Below, piece by piece: positions 10,063-21,907 of a DNA stretch of 64,000 nt. Origin of the DNA: Symbiodinium natans (Eukaryota > Sar > Dinophyceae > Suessiales > Symbiodiniaceae); NCBI GenBank assembly GCA_905221605.1, contig CAJNDS010002176.1, positions 409,800-473,799 on the forward strand. Reading direction: 5' to 3'. A program made the position numbers and the translations under genes. The notes under the pieces were generated by a model that was given only the letters and a program-made list of their open reading frames with translations, ran no database searches and was not told where the DNA came from. How positions within the stretch are numbered: the first letter of the stretch is position 1; each line of letters starts with the position of its first letter.

Positions 10063-10829
10063 GTTTCCGAAAATAGGGTTTAGGGTTTAGGATTTAGGGT
10101 TTAGGGTTTAGGGTTTAGGGTTCAGGGCGTCTCGCCGCGCAGCGGAAGTAGATGTGGGGGGGCTGCATGTCACGCGAAGGCATTTGTTTTCAATGCAGTC
10201 CAACAATTTTCATTGGTGTTGGTCCCTTTCTCCCACCCGCTGTGAGCTTTCACAGGCCACCACCCAAACCACTGCCTTTTAGGGTTTAGGGTTTAGGGTT
10301 CAGGGGCTCCCTTTAAGGGGATTCTATTCTATTTGGAGTCAAAACGGGGTACCCCGATTTTGGGAGATGCCCATGTGTGGGGGCAAGTTCTCTAAGCTAC
10401 GGTCCCTGTTTTTTGGGTTCAGGTTTGGGGTTTGGGGTTTGGGGGTTTGGGGCTTGGACACCCCGGACATAAGGCCCATAGTGTCACAGGAACAAAGGGA
10501 CCATATTGGAGCGAACCGCCCGCGCACAGTTCTAGCAATTGACGTCAACTCTCATTGTAGGTATCCCGTCTGTGGGTTTAGGGTTTAGGGTTTAGGGTTT
10601 AGGGTTTAGGGTTTAGGGTTTAGGGTGGGTCCGTTGTAGGGGGATTCTGGGGCGTGCAGAGGGGCCCGTGACTTCCCAAGAAGCGCCCTAAACCCTAAGC
10701 CCGTCTAAACCCCGAACCCCAAACCCCAAACCCTAAACCCTAAACCTTAAACCCTAAACCTTAAACCCTAAACCTGAAACCCTAAACCTTAAACCCTAAA
10801 CCCCATAAACCCTAAACCCTCTTCCCAAG

Positions 10830-10911
10830 GAGCGTTCAGAAGCTGCGCGCCACCTTCGACAACTTCGGGGCGGCCATTTCTCTGGTGGATGGCGCTTTCA
10901 AGAGCCTTTGA
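10830..10911 (+). CDS. Candidate terminal exon
   Basis: CCCTAAA block, acceptor CTTCCCAAG|G, then SVQKLRATFDNFGAAISLVD and GAFKSL before TGA (10909-10911). A TTTAGGG block begins at about 10930. The stop may instead lie beyond a donor. Family not recognised. Confidence 0.45.
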
Positions 10912-11209
10912 ACGCAGCTTCCATAGAAGTTCAGGGTTTAGGGTTTGGGGTTTAGGGTTTAGGGTTTACGATTTGGGGTGTATATGCCAGTTCAGGGCGC
11001 CCGTAACCCTGAAATCTGAACCCCTCAACCGTATTTGGGGGGGGACCCCCTACAGTAAACCCTAAACCCTAAATCCCTAAAGCCTAAACCCAAACCCCCC
11101 ACCAGGACGTCCCCAAGATCCTAGCTAGGATAAGGGCGACCCCTAAAAAGGGAGCCCTTCTTAACCTTCTTCTGGCTCTCTTAAACAGGGACTCCTTTGG
11201 AGAGAGTCG

Positions 11210-11280
11210 AACCCTAAACCCTAAACCCTAAACCCTAAACCCTAAGCCCTAAACCCTAAACCCTAAACCCTAAACCCTAA
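11210..11280 (-). repeat. CCCTAAA block
   Basis: About ten perfect C-strand units just before the candidate exon at 11297. Confidence 0.95.
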
Positions 11281-11296
11281 TCCGATCCCCTATAAG

Positions 11297-11369
11297 AGTT
11301 TCGAAGACCTTGCGAGGATCGTCCACAACCCCCAGGGCGGCGAGCCCTCCGTGACCTTCGAGGGCCAAG
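11297..11369 (+). CDS. Candidate internal exon
   Basis: TATAAG acceptor, frame SFEDLARIVHNPQGGEPSV then TFEGQ, donor CCAAG|GTCCTG. Preceded by a C-strand and followed by a G-strand telomeric block. Function unknown. Confidence 0.45.
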
Positions 11370-11486
11370 GTCCTGGGTTTTGGGTTTAGGCTCAGCCTGC
11401 ATTTGAATACAACCCCAACATAACCCTAAGTATCGCTCTTCCCTAGGCCTATACAGGCCCAATGCAACCTACTGCGTAATCCCTTA

Positions 11487-11600
11487 CATATGGGGGGTGT
11501 ACCCTTTTTGGGAGATTATAGCATGTTGGGGTATATTCGGGGTACCCCTAAACTCTAAACCCCAAACCCTATTCTGGGAAATACCCATGTGGAAATGTAT
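11487..11600. mobile_element. MITE-like element, family C
   Basis: Carries TGTACCCTTTTTGGGAGATTATAG, GGGGTACCCC and ends TGGGAAATACCCATGTGG. It appears to contain a short C-strand telomeric insertion (about 11545-11572). Confidence 0.6.
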
Positions 11601-11609
11601 TTCTCCTAG

Positions 11610-11711
11610 GGCCCCAGATCCACCCCGAGTCCGAGAGGTTCCGATGGCGGCGCGCTGCCGCCGGAACTGGCAGAGGGCCTCAAGGCCAAGCCAGAATCAG
11701 AGCAAAGCAGG
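11610..11711 (+). CDS. Candidate internal exon (102 nt)
   Basis: Strong pyrimidine tract and acceptor ATTTCTCCTAG|G, donor CAGG|GTTTAGGG supplied by the telomeric block. All three frames are open; the most protein-like reads DGGALPPELAEGLKAKPESE. Function unknown. Confidence 0.5.
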
Positions 11712-11830
11712 GTTTAGGGTTTAGGGTTTAGGGTTTATAGGGTTTAGGGTTTAGGGTTTAGGGTTTAGGGTTTAGGGTTTAGGGTTTAGGGTTTAGGGTT
11801 TAGGGTTTAGGGTTTAGGGTTTAGGGTTTA
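11712..11830 (+). repeat. TTTAGGG array
   Basis: About 16 G-strand units beginning at the exon boundary at 11711/11712. Confidence 0.95.
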
Positions 11831-12015
11831 GACCCCAAGCCCTAAGCCCTAAAACCGGACTCGTACCCCAAAGCTTGTACCTTCTCCTTAATATACTGCT
11901 AATATGGCCCTTATATTCCGTCAGGGTTCCTGAAAAAGGGACCCCAAAACCCGAGGGTACAACCTTAAGGGTCCAAGGCAGAACCCCTAGAGTTTAGGGT
12001 TTAGGGTTTAGGGAC

Positions 12016-12123
12016 ACATATGGGGGTTTCCGAGAAGAGGGGTACCCTGTTTGGGGGTCCCTGTAAGAGGATTCTATTCTATTTTGGGTATAAAAGGGGC
12101 ACCACGATTTTGGGAAACGCCCA
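12016..12123. mobile_element. MITE-like element, family C
   Basis: Starts GGGGGTTTCCGAGAAGAGGGG, contains ATTCTATTCTATTTTGGG and ends GATTTTGGGAAACGCCCACATG. Closely related to the copy at about 10305-10372. Confidence 0.7.
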
Positions 12124-12349
12124 CATGAATTGTGCTATATCCAGCAGAATGTGAACTTTAGTTGAGTTCCTTATCAGCTGGAGTAGAGTAGCATCTAGGC
12201 AGAGGCGAGGCTTGTGTTTTTTGGGAGAGTGTGGATGTGGATGATGCTCTTGGATGCTTGCAGACTTGCAGACATCAGCTGGTATTCGCATCCACTCGAT
12301 ATCCTGAAGCAATCGGGTTGGGGTTAGGGTATCGGCATCGTTGTACGCG

Positions 12350-12408
12350 CCCCTAAACCCTAAACCCTAAACCCTAAACCCTAAACCCTAAACCCTAAAC
12401 CCTAAACC
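12350..12408 (-). repeat. CCCTAAA block
   Basis: Eight perfect C-strand units leading into the pyrimidine-rich acceptor CTTCTTCCCTTGCAG. Confidence 0.95.
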
Positions 12409-12423
12409 CTTCTTCCCTTGCAG

Positions 12424-12492
12424 GCCTTGGCGCGATCGCTTTGAGCTCCTTCGCCAAGCAAAAGCGTGCCCAGCAGGGTGGGGTTCCTCAAG
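12424..12492 (+). CDS. Candidate internal exon
   Basis: Textbook acceptor CTTCTTCCCTTGCAG|G directly after telomeric repeats. One frame reads LGAIALSSFAKQKRAQQGG. Possible donors are CAGG|GTGGGG (after 12478) and CAAG|GTGGTT (after 12492). Function unknown. Confidence 0.5.
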
Positions 12493-12714
12493 GTGGTTGT
12501 TCTTGGCTAGAGCCTCCTTAGGAGTTGTCTTTTTCTGTTTGTATTTACAACCAAGGAAGTTTTTTTTCTCACAGTATGTTTCAGGTGCTTCTAGGGGTAT
12601 GGCTAGGCGCTAGCCTCAGTACTCTGGGCTTGAGTTTGCCCCCGGCCCCACATCACGAAAGGAGGACCATACTGTGAAGCCCTGAACTCAGAATATGGAA
12701 GTCCTCACCGACGT

Positions 12715-12823
12715 GGGGGTTTCCGAAATTAGGGGGATATTGGGGTCCTTATCATAAGCGAATCCTATTCTTTGGGGGTCTATATTGGGGGTCTCTTGTT
12801 CTCGTAACCCCCATGGGTCGGAA
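12715..12823. mobile_element. MITE-like element, family C (best-preserved)
   Basis: About 109 bp with ends GTGGGGGTTTCCGAAATTAG and TTCTCGTAACCCCCATG, an imperfect terminal inverted repeat. The interior has two GGGGTC-type repeats. A useful reference copy for the family. Confidence 0.7.
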
Positions 12824-12913
12824 CAGCCAGCAGAACCCTGCACGTCTTCTGAGTTTCGGTGTGTAAACCCTAGACCCTAAACCCTGAACCCTGAACCCTG
12901 AACTCTTGCGCAG

Positions 12914-13014
12914 GCGATGTCTACATCTTCGTTGAGGGTGGCGAGGACGTTGCGCGGATTGCGCGAAAGGCCCGGCATGCCCTGCATGTCATGGCCCCAT
13001 TCCAATACAGCTTG
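12914..13014 (+). CDS. Candidate internal exon (101 nt)
   Basis: C-strand telomeric block, acceptor CTCTTGCGCAG|G, then GDVYIFVEGGEDVARIARKA and RHALHVMAPFQYSL, and donor CTTG|GTTTAGGG. This is one of the best unassigned exons: a clean acceptor, a long open frame and a telomeric donor. Function unknown. Confidence 0.55.
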
Positions 13015-13839
13015 GTTTAGGGTTTAGGGCTTAGGGCTTGGATCTCAGGACTAATCTACTATTTGCTTAAGAACTCCCAAAAAGAATCATCCCTTATAAG
13101 GAATGTTTTTTTTTTTTTTTTGGGGGGGGGGGGGTTCTTAGCAATTAGTAATTAGTAATTAGTAATTAGTAGGAATTGGGCTTGCAACAAGAGGCCTTCA
13201 ACCCGAACCACCGAACCGCCGACTTGCAAGATTTTAGGGTTCAGGGGTGGTTCTTGGCTAAAGCCTCCTTAGGACTTTGTTCTGTTTGCATGACACTTGA
13301 CGCTTGTACGTAGGCGCTGGCTGGCTCATGATTTGAATAGTGGTGATAGCGTTAGCTGGCGCAGGGGCTGTGGATCCTTACTGGAACGGCATCTTCTTGT
13401 CACTGTTGCAACTTCTCTTCAGGTAAGGAGCCCAAAGCAAGAGCAGCTGCAAGAGAATCGCGCAACACAATGAGCCATGATTTGCAAACTGACATGCTGG
13501 CTGTTGGCTCTCCACGAACTCCTGTCTCCAATGTCACCTCCGACGTCTCCTTCCTGCTCCGGAAACTAAAGCCCCAAACCCGACTGCAGAGCTCAGCCCA
13601 TTCAGCCCCAATGCGAGCGATGTGATGCTTGGAGGTTTTCCTGTGGTCCCCTGTGGTCCCTCTCCATTGCGAATAGCCTCCTAAAACTTAAGGAGACATC
13701 AAAAGTGTCGGTTTTCAGTCCGGTTCTAAGGGGAGTCTATAGACGGTTTAGGGTTTAGGGTTTAGGGTTCCGTCCCAACCCCTTAGCCCCTTGATGCGCC
13801 CCCAGGCTGCCGAACGAGGAGCAGACCTTGCCGCTTGAC

Positions 13840-14060
13840 CAGAGCAGATGTAGAATCAAAAGAACAGAGATTGTCCCAGAGGGTCCATCTGTAGTACTAC
13901 TATGGAATTAGGTACCTAAAAACCATACTAAAATGTAGAATCAAAAGAGCAGAGGTTGTCTTACTTCGAATATCCCCACCCTCTCTTGGATGTAGAATCA
14001 AGAGAACAGAGGTTGTGTTACTTCGAATATCCCCACCCTCTCTTGGTAGAGATACTCTGG
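13840..14060 (+). repeat. Tandem ~58-bp units sharing ends with the 36.0-36.5-kb insert
   Basis: Three copies of TGTAGAATCAA(A)AGA(A)CAGAG; the last two carry ACTTCGAATATCCCCACCCT. The stretch from about 13999 (CCCACCCTCTCTTGGTAGAG and on through CTCTGGGGTTGGG) reappears in reverse complement at 36430-36478. Confidence 0.7.
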
Positions 14061-16964
14061 GGTTGGGAGACTTCTGATGGATTCAGTCCTTGCGGGGCGG
14101 GGTGGGAAGGGACGGGGGAGGGAGGAAGGGGAGCAGTGGGCGGATGGGGTAGCCTAGATTCCCTACGTAAGCGCCCGAAAGGCTGACAACCCTGATCACT
14201 GAATGCCCTAGACCCTAAACCCGTAAACCGTAAACCCGAAACCCGTCACCCTAAATGCCCTCAATGCCCTAAACCGCCCGCCCCCCCCCCCCCCCCCCCC
14301 CCCGCCCTCCTAAAATCGTAGCGCCCAGGTGCCGATCAAGAGAAGCGGCCGGGAACCCAGCTCAAGGCTCTTGCGCTCGCAGAACCTACAGCCCGCCTTT
14401 CCGGGGCGGGCGTCATACAGCATGCAACTTCACGGGTTTAGGGTTTAGGGTTTAGGGTTTATGGTCTAATGATGAGATGTTCCTGTTGCTACAACTAACT
14501 CTGCTCGAGCTCGGAGACGAAGGGAGCTCGGACATGAAGACGGCAATAGGGCTTGTTTCTGTACACATATACATACATATGAGCAACCGCTTTTATTTAC
14601 GCACGAGCAGAGTTACTTTGGATGTGCCCTATTTTTTGGTTGGGGTGTCGCTCTCTCTCGGTAACGAGATCGGGGCCGAACATCAAACGAGATCATGTTG
14701 TAGAATGAAGAAATTTATACTTGTACTTGTTTACTTGCATAATTATACTGCATACATAATCCTTATCTGTACCTATTATATTTATATATATATATATATA
14801 TGTATAACTAAGCCTTTGTTTAGTCATATATGCATAGCCACCATGTGTATAGTTGTGTGAAGGCGTTCGCTAAACGATGAAGAGTTGGTTTCGCGTAGGC
14901 TATTGCTGGCAAAAGCTGCTCGCTGGGAACGGCGGCTGTGCTTTGAACCGCTTAGACTCAGAAGCCTTTGAGGCTCAACCGCTTCGGCCCAGGTTGGGGA
15001 TTGCCTGGAGATTGCTGCCGATCCCAAACGAGATCCAAACGTGATCCAAACGTGATCAAAAAATTGCACGAAGGCAGCCAGGGAAGCCAGAGGGCCATGG
15101 GAGGCACAATCACAAGGACTCGGGTTTAGGAGTTATTGAGACAGGGCTGGAAGGTTTAGGGCCAGTTTTGGAGTCAAGTGTCTCCTGTTTGGTTGCTTTC
15201 CACGGAGGCAACAAGAGTACTATGGCACGTCTTCGCAACAACTTGGGCCCTGCTCCCTAAACCCTAACCGTAAACGGGTGAAAATGGCAGAGTTGCTCAG
15301 AGAAGCACTATGGGTTACCGGGCGAAGGTTAAGGGCAACTATACCACTCACTACACTCCAAGTACTATGTAATACTGAACGAGATCACCCCTTAAGACGA
15401 CATTGGCCCGGAAGAGGTGTTTTAAGGCAAACGAGATCAGGGACCGAACATTAAAATAGGCTCATTGCGCCCGCCAGCAAAAAAAACGACGCTCATATAT
15501 ATATATATATATATATACACATGCATTTGGTATACATATATGTGTATATACATATATATATATACACATTCTGCATACATATGATGTGTATATACTACAC
15601 ATGATATGTATACATATATGTGTATGTTTATACGTGCAGATACGCATGCATGCATTCACTGCTCCGCTCCGCGTTGTCCTCCACCTATGCTGCCATCCAT
15701 CAGCCTACTTGGTCGGAGCCATGATTCTGGATCTGCACGGGTTCCTTCATGTGGGGGGGTCTACGCAAAGAAGGGACCCTAATATAGACCTCAAATAGTA
15801 GGATTTCCTTTCTAACAAGGACCCGAATAAGGTACACCTAAGTTCGGAAACCCCCGGTTTAGGGTTTAGGGTTTAGGGTTTAGGGTTTAGGGTTTAGGGT
15901 TTAGGGTTTAGGGGTACAGCCGAAATAGCGTGCTTGCTGTTGCCTTGGCACCGAAGCGGACCTTCCTCGTATGCACATATACTCCTTCACGTCTCCATTT
16001 TCCGAAGGTTTAGGGTTTAGGGTTTAGGGTTTAGGGTTTAGGGTTTAGGGTTTAGGGTTTAGGGTGAATTCTGTTACTGACAATTCCTGACATGTACCTG
16101 TCCTGCCTCGAACTGCCACCTGCCTCATTCATCGCTACGAAGGCGGTGCCAGTGCCGGGCTCTACGATTTCCCTGCAGAGGTCCGCGAGCGAAGCCGGCA
16201 AAACTATTCTACACCAGCCTTTCTTCCCACGCCATAAACCTCCTTAGCCAAGATTGTAGGCATGCCACTGGACACTGTCAAACCTTCTTCGGCCCCCATC
16301 CCCCCCCCACTACCCCCTACCCCCTACCCCCAGCGTTGAGCCTTGTGAGTTCTTGACGTGTTCACAGCAGGCCCTACAGCGACCACCATTTGTGGGTGAG
16401 GCAGGCTTGGGCTGGCATGGGATTGTATCTCATACACCATGTACTGCACAATCCCTCTACTTGGTAGCCCAGTGGTACCCTTGTTCCCTTTGTTGGCTAG
16501 TTTAATATTATATATTCCCTTGTAAAAGTGCCAACCCCAAGAAAGGGGTGCCCTTATTATAGTATGGCTACCGCCAAGTTGTATCTCATACACCATGTAT
16601 ACTCTACTAATCCCTAGATGGTACAAATGGACCATAAAGCGTTCTGGGCTTCATCTTCGTTGTGCAAGCCCTAAACCCAGAACCCTAAGCCCTCAACCAG
16701 GGATGCGGTAAGCAAGGCCTTCCTGTGGGTTTTTTTCTGACCTCAGGCCCATACGATGGCGGCCCCCTCCCTAAACCCCCTAAACCCGAAAATCCTTCAG
16801 TGCAAAGCCATCCCACTGCACTGCCTTTTGCAAGAAGACATCTCGAAATACCAATAATAAGTATCAAGATGAGTAAAGGCAATGCTAGTAATTAGCAAGT
16901 AATAATAGTAAGTCAGACATAGTAGTAAAACCAATAGTCAGTAGTACTCACATTAACCGCTACC

Positions 16965-17062
16965 TAAGCCCTAAACCCTAAACCCTAAACCCTAAACCCT
17001 AAACCCTAAACCCTAAACCCTAAACCCTAAACCCTAAACCCTAAACCCTAAACCCTAAACCC
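16965..17062 (-). repeat. CCCTAAA array
   Basis: About 14 perfect C-strand units before the exon at 17095. Confidence 0.95.
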
Positions 17063-17094
17063 GAATCAACCTCCGCCCTTCTTTCGGTGTTCAG

Positions 17095-17137
17095 GCCTGC
17101 TGGGCTTTGCTCTCGGATACTTCAGCGCGGGCCCTGG
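17095..17137 (+). CDS. Candidate micro-exon (43 nt)
   Basis: Acceptor CTTTCGGTGTTCAG|G, hydrophobic frame LLGFALGYFSAGPG, donor CTGG|GTGTGA. A TTTAGGG block lies at 17180. Possibly part of a transmembrane segment. Confidence 0.4.
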
Positions 17138-17209
17138 GTGTGAACGCCACTTCGGGGGGGTCGGCCCCCGGCACGTAGTATAGGGTTTAGGGTTTAGGGT
17201 TTAGGGTTT

Positions 17210-17312
17210 AGGGCCAGAATTATTAGAATAGTTTTTTTTGGGGGGGGCTACTATAGTATGTCTATATAGGGGCCATAAGGGAATACCAATAGCAATGATT
17301 CCGAGCCCTAAA
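17210..17312. mobile_element. MITE-like element, family B
   Basis: CAGAATTATTAGAATAG start, a T8G8-type tract, then AAGGGAATACCAATAGCAAT and GATTCCGAGCCCT at the end. Same core as the copies at 380 and 54326. Confidence 0.65.
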
Positions 17313-17390
17313 ATCACGAAAGCAAGTCCGGCTCCCAGGCTGCGCTTCTTTTTCGGAAGTCTGAAGGAACCCTAAACCCTAAACCTTAAG

Positions 17391-17475
17391 GCGTACATGG
17401 CGAGAATCTGGAAGACCGCCTCAGGATCCGAGTCGGCACAACTTGACCCCTCAAGAAAGTCTGCCAAAGTTCAAG
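17391..17475 (+). CDS. Candidate exon
   Basis: CCCTAAA units end in AACCTTAAG|G, then the frame AYMARIWKTASGSESAQLDP and SRKSAKVQA. No clear donor was chosen. Function unknown. Confidence 0.35.
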
Positions 17476-19355
17476 CACCCCCCCCCATTTTACAGACAGA
17501 AGCTTGAGTCATGAATCCCTTGAGAAGCAATCCGACCCCAAAGAAACCAACCTTCAAACGTCACCAGGCCCCAATCGCCGCTGCCTCTGCTGCGGCCTCT
17601 GCTGCCGTCGCCGGCGCATTGGTGCTTCGGCCGAAAACGAAGAAAAGGGGGGTGGGGGGGGCGTGGGCGTGTTCTCGAGTACGGGAACAATTTACTAACA
17701 CCCAACCCCCAAACCCGCATTCTAGTTCTTGAGGCACGTTGCCCTCTCCAACGAAGCCCAGCATTTTGGAGGGGGCGGCGGGGGAGGGAGGGGGGGGAGG
17801 GAGGGGAGGGGGAGTGGAGGTCGGCTTCAGGGAGCCACTGCGAACGTGTAGATAGAGAAGCGTGACAGGGTTTAGGGTCCAGGGTCTAGCGGGGGGGAGT
17901 GCTGACTTGCAACTTGTATGGTGGAGGTATTTACTGCTCAGTAGGCAAGAAGCATTTGCTGTCACATTCGACTGCTTTTCACTTAAGTGCAACCCTCGCG
18001 GGCGGCCGTCGTGCCTCATGCAAGTGTTACAAGTGTCATGTCGGTCTCTGACGCTTTTCCTCGAACAGGGCCTGCGGGGTTAGGGTTTACAGTATCACCT
18101 CGCACGACCTTGCAATTCTCAGGCAAAGCGCTGCCGGGAGAAGCAGCCTGGCGAGGTGAGACTCTGCTCGTAGTGGTTTTTTTGCTGCTTCACCAGCGTT
18201 GGTCATCTGCAAATCTGCAAAATGGCAGGTCTGGAAATGTCAGTGCTTGAAACGAAGATGCGCATCAACCCACGTGTTTATAGTGATCACCATCTCAATG
18301 TGTCAGATCAACCTCTCCCTAAACCCCTCATGGCTCTTCCATGCGCCTTGCTGTGCTTAGACCCCACCCTGCGCCCAGTCCTGGACCCCGAAGTGCAGGC
18401 AATGTGAGCAATTTCGATGCAATGCCCCGTCCTGAACCCTAGCCCATCCTCAGCCCTAGTGTGCCTGCGCCCCGGCGCCTATGAAACAGGCCAGCCCCAG
18501 CCATCTGAGTCGGACGTCCCCAGGGCCCATGGGCAAGGCACCTTGAGAAGCAGGAGGAAGGTTTTTTTGCAGTGAACTTTGGAAAATTTGGTTTGAAGGC
18601 CTCTCAGCGGTTTCACTGTGTGTTTCTGTTGCTTCTTCACCTTGTCGTGTACTGCCTGCCTGTACTGCCAGCTACCCCCCAGGTCGCAAACCTGTGCGAT
18701 ACCACGTGCGGAACTCGGCGCAACTTGCGGATGTAATTCGCATTCCACGCGCTATGTCGAATCTAAACGACTTCAGAGTTTCGAACTCTCTGGTCCTATC
18801 ACTGGCGATGTCTGGACAATGCCAGGGCAGCCCACAAGCTAGGTCACTAGGACCCTCAATCCTTAAACCCTTAATTTGTAGGTGACTACTAATTGCTTGA
18901 GAACCGCGCCAAAACAAAGAACATTCTTGCCTGCAAGGGCAATATAGGGATTGTTTTTAAACAAATTGTTGGGGCTCTTAAGCAAATAGTAGGTAAGCAT
19001 TTACTTCAAACCATCAAAGAAAGGACCCCGAGCTGGGCGGCAGCCAACTGGGCCGGCGTCCGTGGAGGAGTGTGGTCACGTGTGCCGTGAGCGTGGGGTG
19101 CCGTGAAGTTTAATCAGTCTGTAGCTTAGGGTTTAGGGTTTAGGGTTTAGGGTTTAGGGTTTAGGGGAAATTGAATGCATAGACAGGGTGGTCTCTTAGC
19201 TTCAGGCAGCTCGACCACATTCCAGCGAATCCATCCTTCAGACCAGACATCATGTGTGATTCTCGCGAGCTTCATGATATGTCTTGAATCCCTAAACCCG
19301 AAACCCTAAACCCTAAACCCTAGACCCTAAGCATACGTCTTGAGACCGAAAGCAG
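17476..19355. other. Mostly unassigned sequence
   Basis: G-rich tract (17640-17820) and scattered short open frames on both strands (for example 18222-18407 and 18618-18842). Little telomeric repeat except about 19120-19165. No frame shows a family motif. Confidence 0.45.
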
Positions 19356-19438
19356 GAGGCACGCCTGTGGGCGATGCGGAGAAGTCGGAGAAGAAAACCT
19401 TCCCGACGAACCCGGCCTCCATCCAAGATCATGTCGGG
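19356..19438 (+). CDS. Candidate internal exon
   Basis: C-strand telomeric units (19288-19330), acceptor AAGCAG|G, frame GTPVGDAEKSEKKTFPTN and PASIQDHVG, donor TCGG|GGTTTAGGG merging into five G-strand units. Lys-rich and hydrophilic. Function unknown. Confidence 0.45.
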
Positions 19439-20327
19439 GTTTAGGGTTTAGGGTTTAGGGTTTAGGGTTTAGGGTCGACCCTAGTATAGTCCCGCAACAT
19501 CATAGGATCACTTACAATAAGGACCCCCAATCAGGCACCTTAATGTAGGAAGCCCCTATGCGCTTGAGCTACCAACTCAAGATGACTCAAGCAACGAGTC
19601 ATGCCTATGGAATCCTGAAGCAGAGACATGAAGCCCGGATACAGCACCCAAAAAAAGAATTTCCCAAAATAGTGCTGTTTAGGGTTTAGGGTTGGGGACA
19701 GTTTGGATCAACGAGGGCATCCTGCACTTTGGTTTAGGGTTTAGGGTTTGGGGCTCAGGGCTTAGGGTTGAAGTACGAGCCCCTCTGCCTCCTGCGAAAC
19801 CACAAGGCGCCTCACTTCTTCGCGCCCGCTGTGTGGACCGCCCCAGGCCGATGGGTCGCGACATGCACCCTAAACCCTAAACCCTAAACCCTAAACCCTA
19901 AACCCTAAACCCTAAACCCTAAACCCTAAACCCTAAACGGCGGGGGTGGGGGGGGGGGGGGCTTTGAAATTCGAGGCCCTTTTGAACCTATTGAACACCA
20001 TATACTACGTAACTGTACTAGGTATTGCACATTTTTGGCAGAACATATACTATAGGACTTTAAGAGTAATTTCTTATGTTTTGTACATGTATACACATCG
20101 GTATGATTGTCTTACATACTATACAATACAACTCGAGTAAAGGGTACATGACGACAAAAGAGTGAACAGAGACCCCAGGTAACAACTGGGCCTCCCGAAG
20201 CTCTACTACAGAATGGGGAGTTTTGGGCTTCGAGCCTAGGGCTTGGGGCTTAGGGCTTGGGGCTTAGGGTTTAGGGTTCAGGGTTTAGGGTTTCGGGTTT
20301 AGGGTTTAGGGCTACGTGGGCCCTCGG

Positions 20328-20423
20328 GACATTTTACATGTTCCCTTGTTTGGGTTTAAGGGGATCTTATTAAAAGAATGCTTCTGCAGAGGGTTTTAAA
20401 GGCCATCTTAGAGGAATGTTGAG
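20328..20423. mobile_element. Dispersed element, family D
   Basis: Shares GGGACAT-TTACATGTTCCC, CCTTGTTTGGGTTT, GGGGATC and GGCCATC-TAG in order with 53903-54010. No coding content. Confidence 0.55.
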
Positions 20424-20902
20424 GGTTTAGGGTTTATAGGGTATAGGGTGTATAGGGTTCAGGGTTTAGGGTTTAGGGTATTGTGGGCTTATAGGGTTTA
20501 CTTGCAGGGTTTAGTGTTGTGAGCCCTTCTGTTTTGGCAGCTAACCTCCAGACATTTTGGCGAGGCCGTAACACAAAGCTCCGACTACAATACGCACTTG
20601 ACTGTCACTTGCATCTATACATATATATATATGTATATACACACGTGAGTATACTTGCAATACTCTCGGGTGAAGCTCAGCAGAAGGCGTCTTAAGCCGG
20701 AAGCCGATAGCCATGGCTGCCATGCTCTCACTGGCTGCGCAGTGGGCCAAGGATTTGAGCAGCTGGGCTGACAGGGTTTAGGGTTTAGGGTTTAGGGCTT
20801 AAAGGGTTTAAAGGGCTTAACAGGGTTTAAAGGGTTTTAAAGGGTTTTAAGGGTTTTAGGGGTTTAGGGTCGCAGCTGGGTTGATCGAAGTTTTCTTACG
20901 AG

Positions 20903-21025
20903 TTGGGATGTGCCCCTTTTTCCTAACAGCCCTTAGTAGGGATTACAAGAGGGGTACCAGAATCCCAATTAAGGGCTGTTCCTTAGTAGGGATTGCCGTA
21001 GGGTACGATGATGCCTACTAAGGGC
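20903..21025. mobile_element. Diverged MITE-like element, family A
   Basis: TTGGGATGTGCCCC end, CTAACAGCCCTTAGTAGGGATTA arm and an apparently duplicated inner segment. Longer and more decayed than the other copies. Confidence 0.55.
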
Positions 21026-21699
21026 CCCTAAACCCTAAACCCTAAACCCTTTGTCCTACGGAGTTGTGGCATGGTGGCAGGGATGGACTTCTTCAGGCAT
21101 CCTTTTGAACGTTGGCTTGTCTAGGAAACCCTAAACCCTAAACCCTAAACCCTAAAAACCCTAAACACCCCACTGTTTAGGGTTTAGGCTTTAGGCTTTG
21201 GGCTTTAGGCTTTAGGCTTTAGGGTTTAGGGTTTAGGGTTTAGGGTTTAGGGTTTAGGGTTTAGGGCGTCGGGTCTCCACCAAAGGGCAGCACCCTTCCA
21301 ACTGCCAGATTAAGGTGAACAGAACGGTGTAGAGACTGGAAACCTTCGACTGCCCCCCTCAGCCATGTAAATGACATAGGACATGGGTTTAGGGATGAAT
21401 GGGGTTTAGGGTTTGGGGTGTGGGGTTTAGGGTTTAGGGTTTAGGGATTAGGGTTTAGGGATGAATGGGGTTTAGGGTTTGGGGTTTAGGGTTTAGGGTT
21501 TAGGGATGAATGTATGGCAATGTCGCCCCTGGCATGTTTGGAGCCTTCCAGTCCGTTAAAGACGTACGGTTTGCGAGCCTCTCATGCGAAAAGGATGTGT
21601 GTTTCCCCCCCCAAGAAGGGCTACCCCTTATCTGCCCGCAAAATACGATAGTCCCTGAATCTCGGAACCCCGAAATAGGTACCCTAATGCGGGGTAAAA

Positions 21700-21780
21700 C
21701 CCACCTAAACCCTAAACCCTAAACCCTAAACCCTAAACCCTAAACCCTAAACCCTAAACCCTAAACCCTAAACCCTAAAC
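21700..21780 (-). repeat. CCCTAAA array
   Basis: Eleven or so perfect C-strand units preceding an exon-like island. Confidence 0.95.
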
Positions 21781-21789
21781 CTCTGCGAT

Positions 21790-21907
21790 ATGAAGCGACC
21801 CAGGCGAGCTCCTCTCGAAACTCACTTGGCCACAGCTGTGCGCACTGGCATCCGCTGGGCTGGTGGGACAAGTTCTCTGGTCCCACTATCGGATTCTCCT
21901 GCACAGG
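21790..21907 (+). CDS. Exon-like island upstream of the P450 gene
   Basis: Lies between C-strand (to 21780) and G-strand (from 21915) telomeric blocks and ends CTGCACAG|GCGAGT, resembling a GC donor. Two frames are fully open (one with WHPLGWWDKFSGPTIGF, another with AVRTGIRWAGGTSSLVPL), so the reading frame is unsettled. It could be the exon before the P450 hinge exon, or part of another gene. Confidence 0.35.

Larger units (their letters stand above)
13015..17094. other. Long stretch of repeats with weak exon hints
   Basis: Contains a T-then-G homopolymer junction (13106-13134), a 58-bp tandem repeat (13840-14045), a C homopolymer (14278-14303), telomeric blocks (13745, 14435, 15855-15912, 16005-16065, 16965-17062), TA microsatellites (14775-14800, 15497-15620) and a reverse-oriented family C element (15748-15850). 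A possible small exon (13806-13846, LPNEEQTLPLDQSR) follows GCGCCCCCAG. Otherwise no gene is supported. Confidence 0.5.
19439..21789. other. Repeat-dense non-coding stretch
   Basis: Family C element in reverse (19478-19557), telomeric blocks of both strands (19676-19770, 19866-19940, 20235-20310, 20425-20520, 20770-20870, 21025-21265, 21380-21510, 21700-21780), a family D element (20328-20423) and a diverged family A element (20903-21025). No supported exon. Confidence 0.5.
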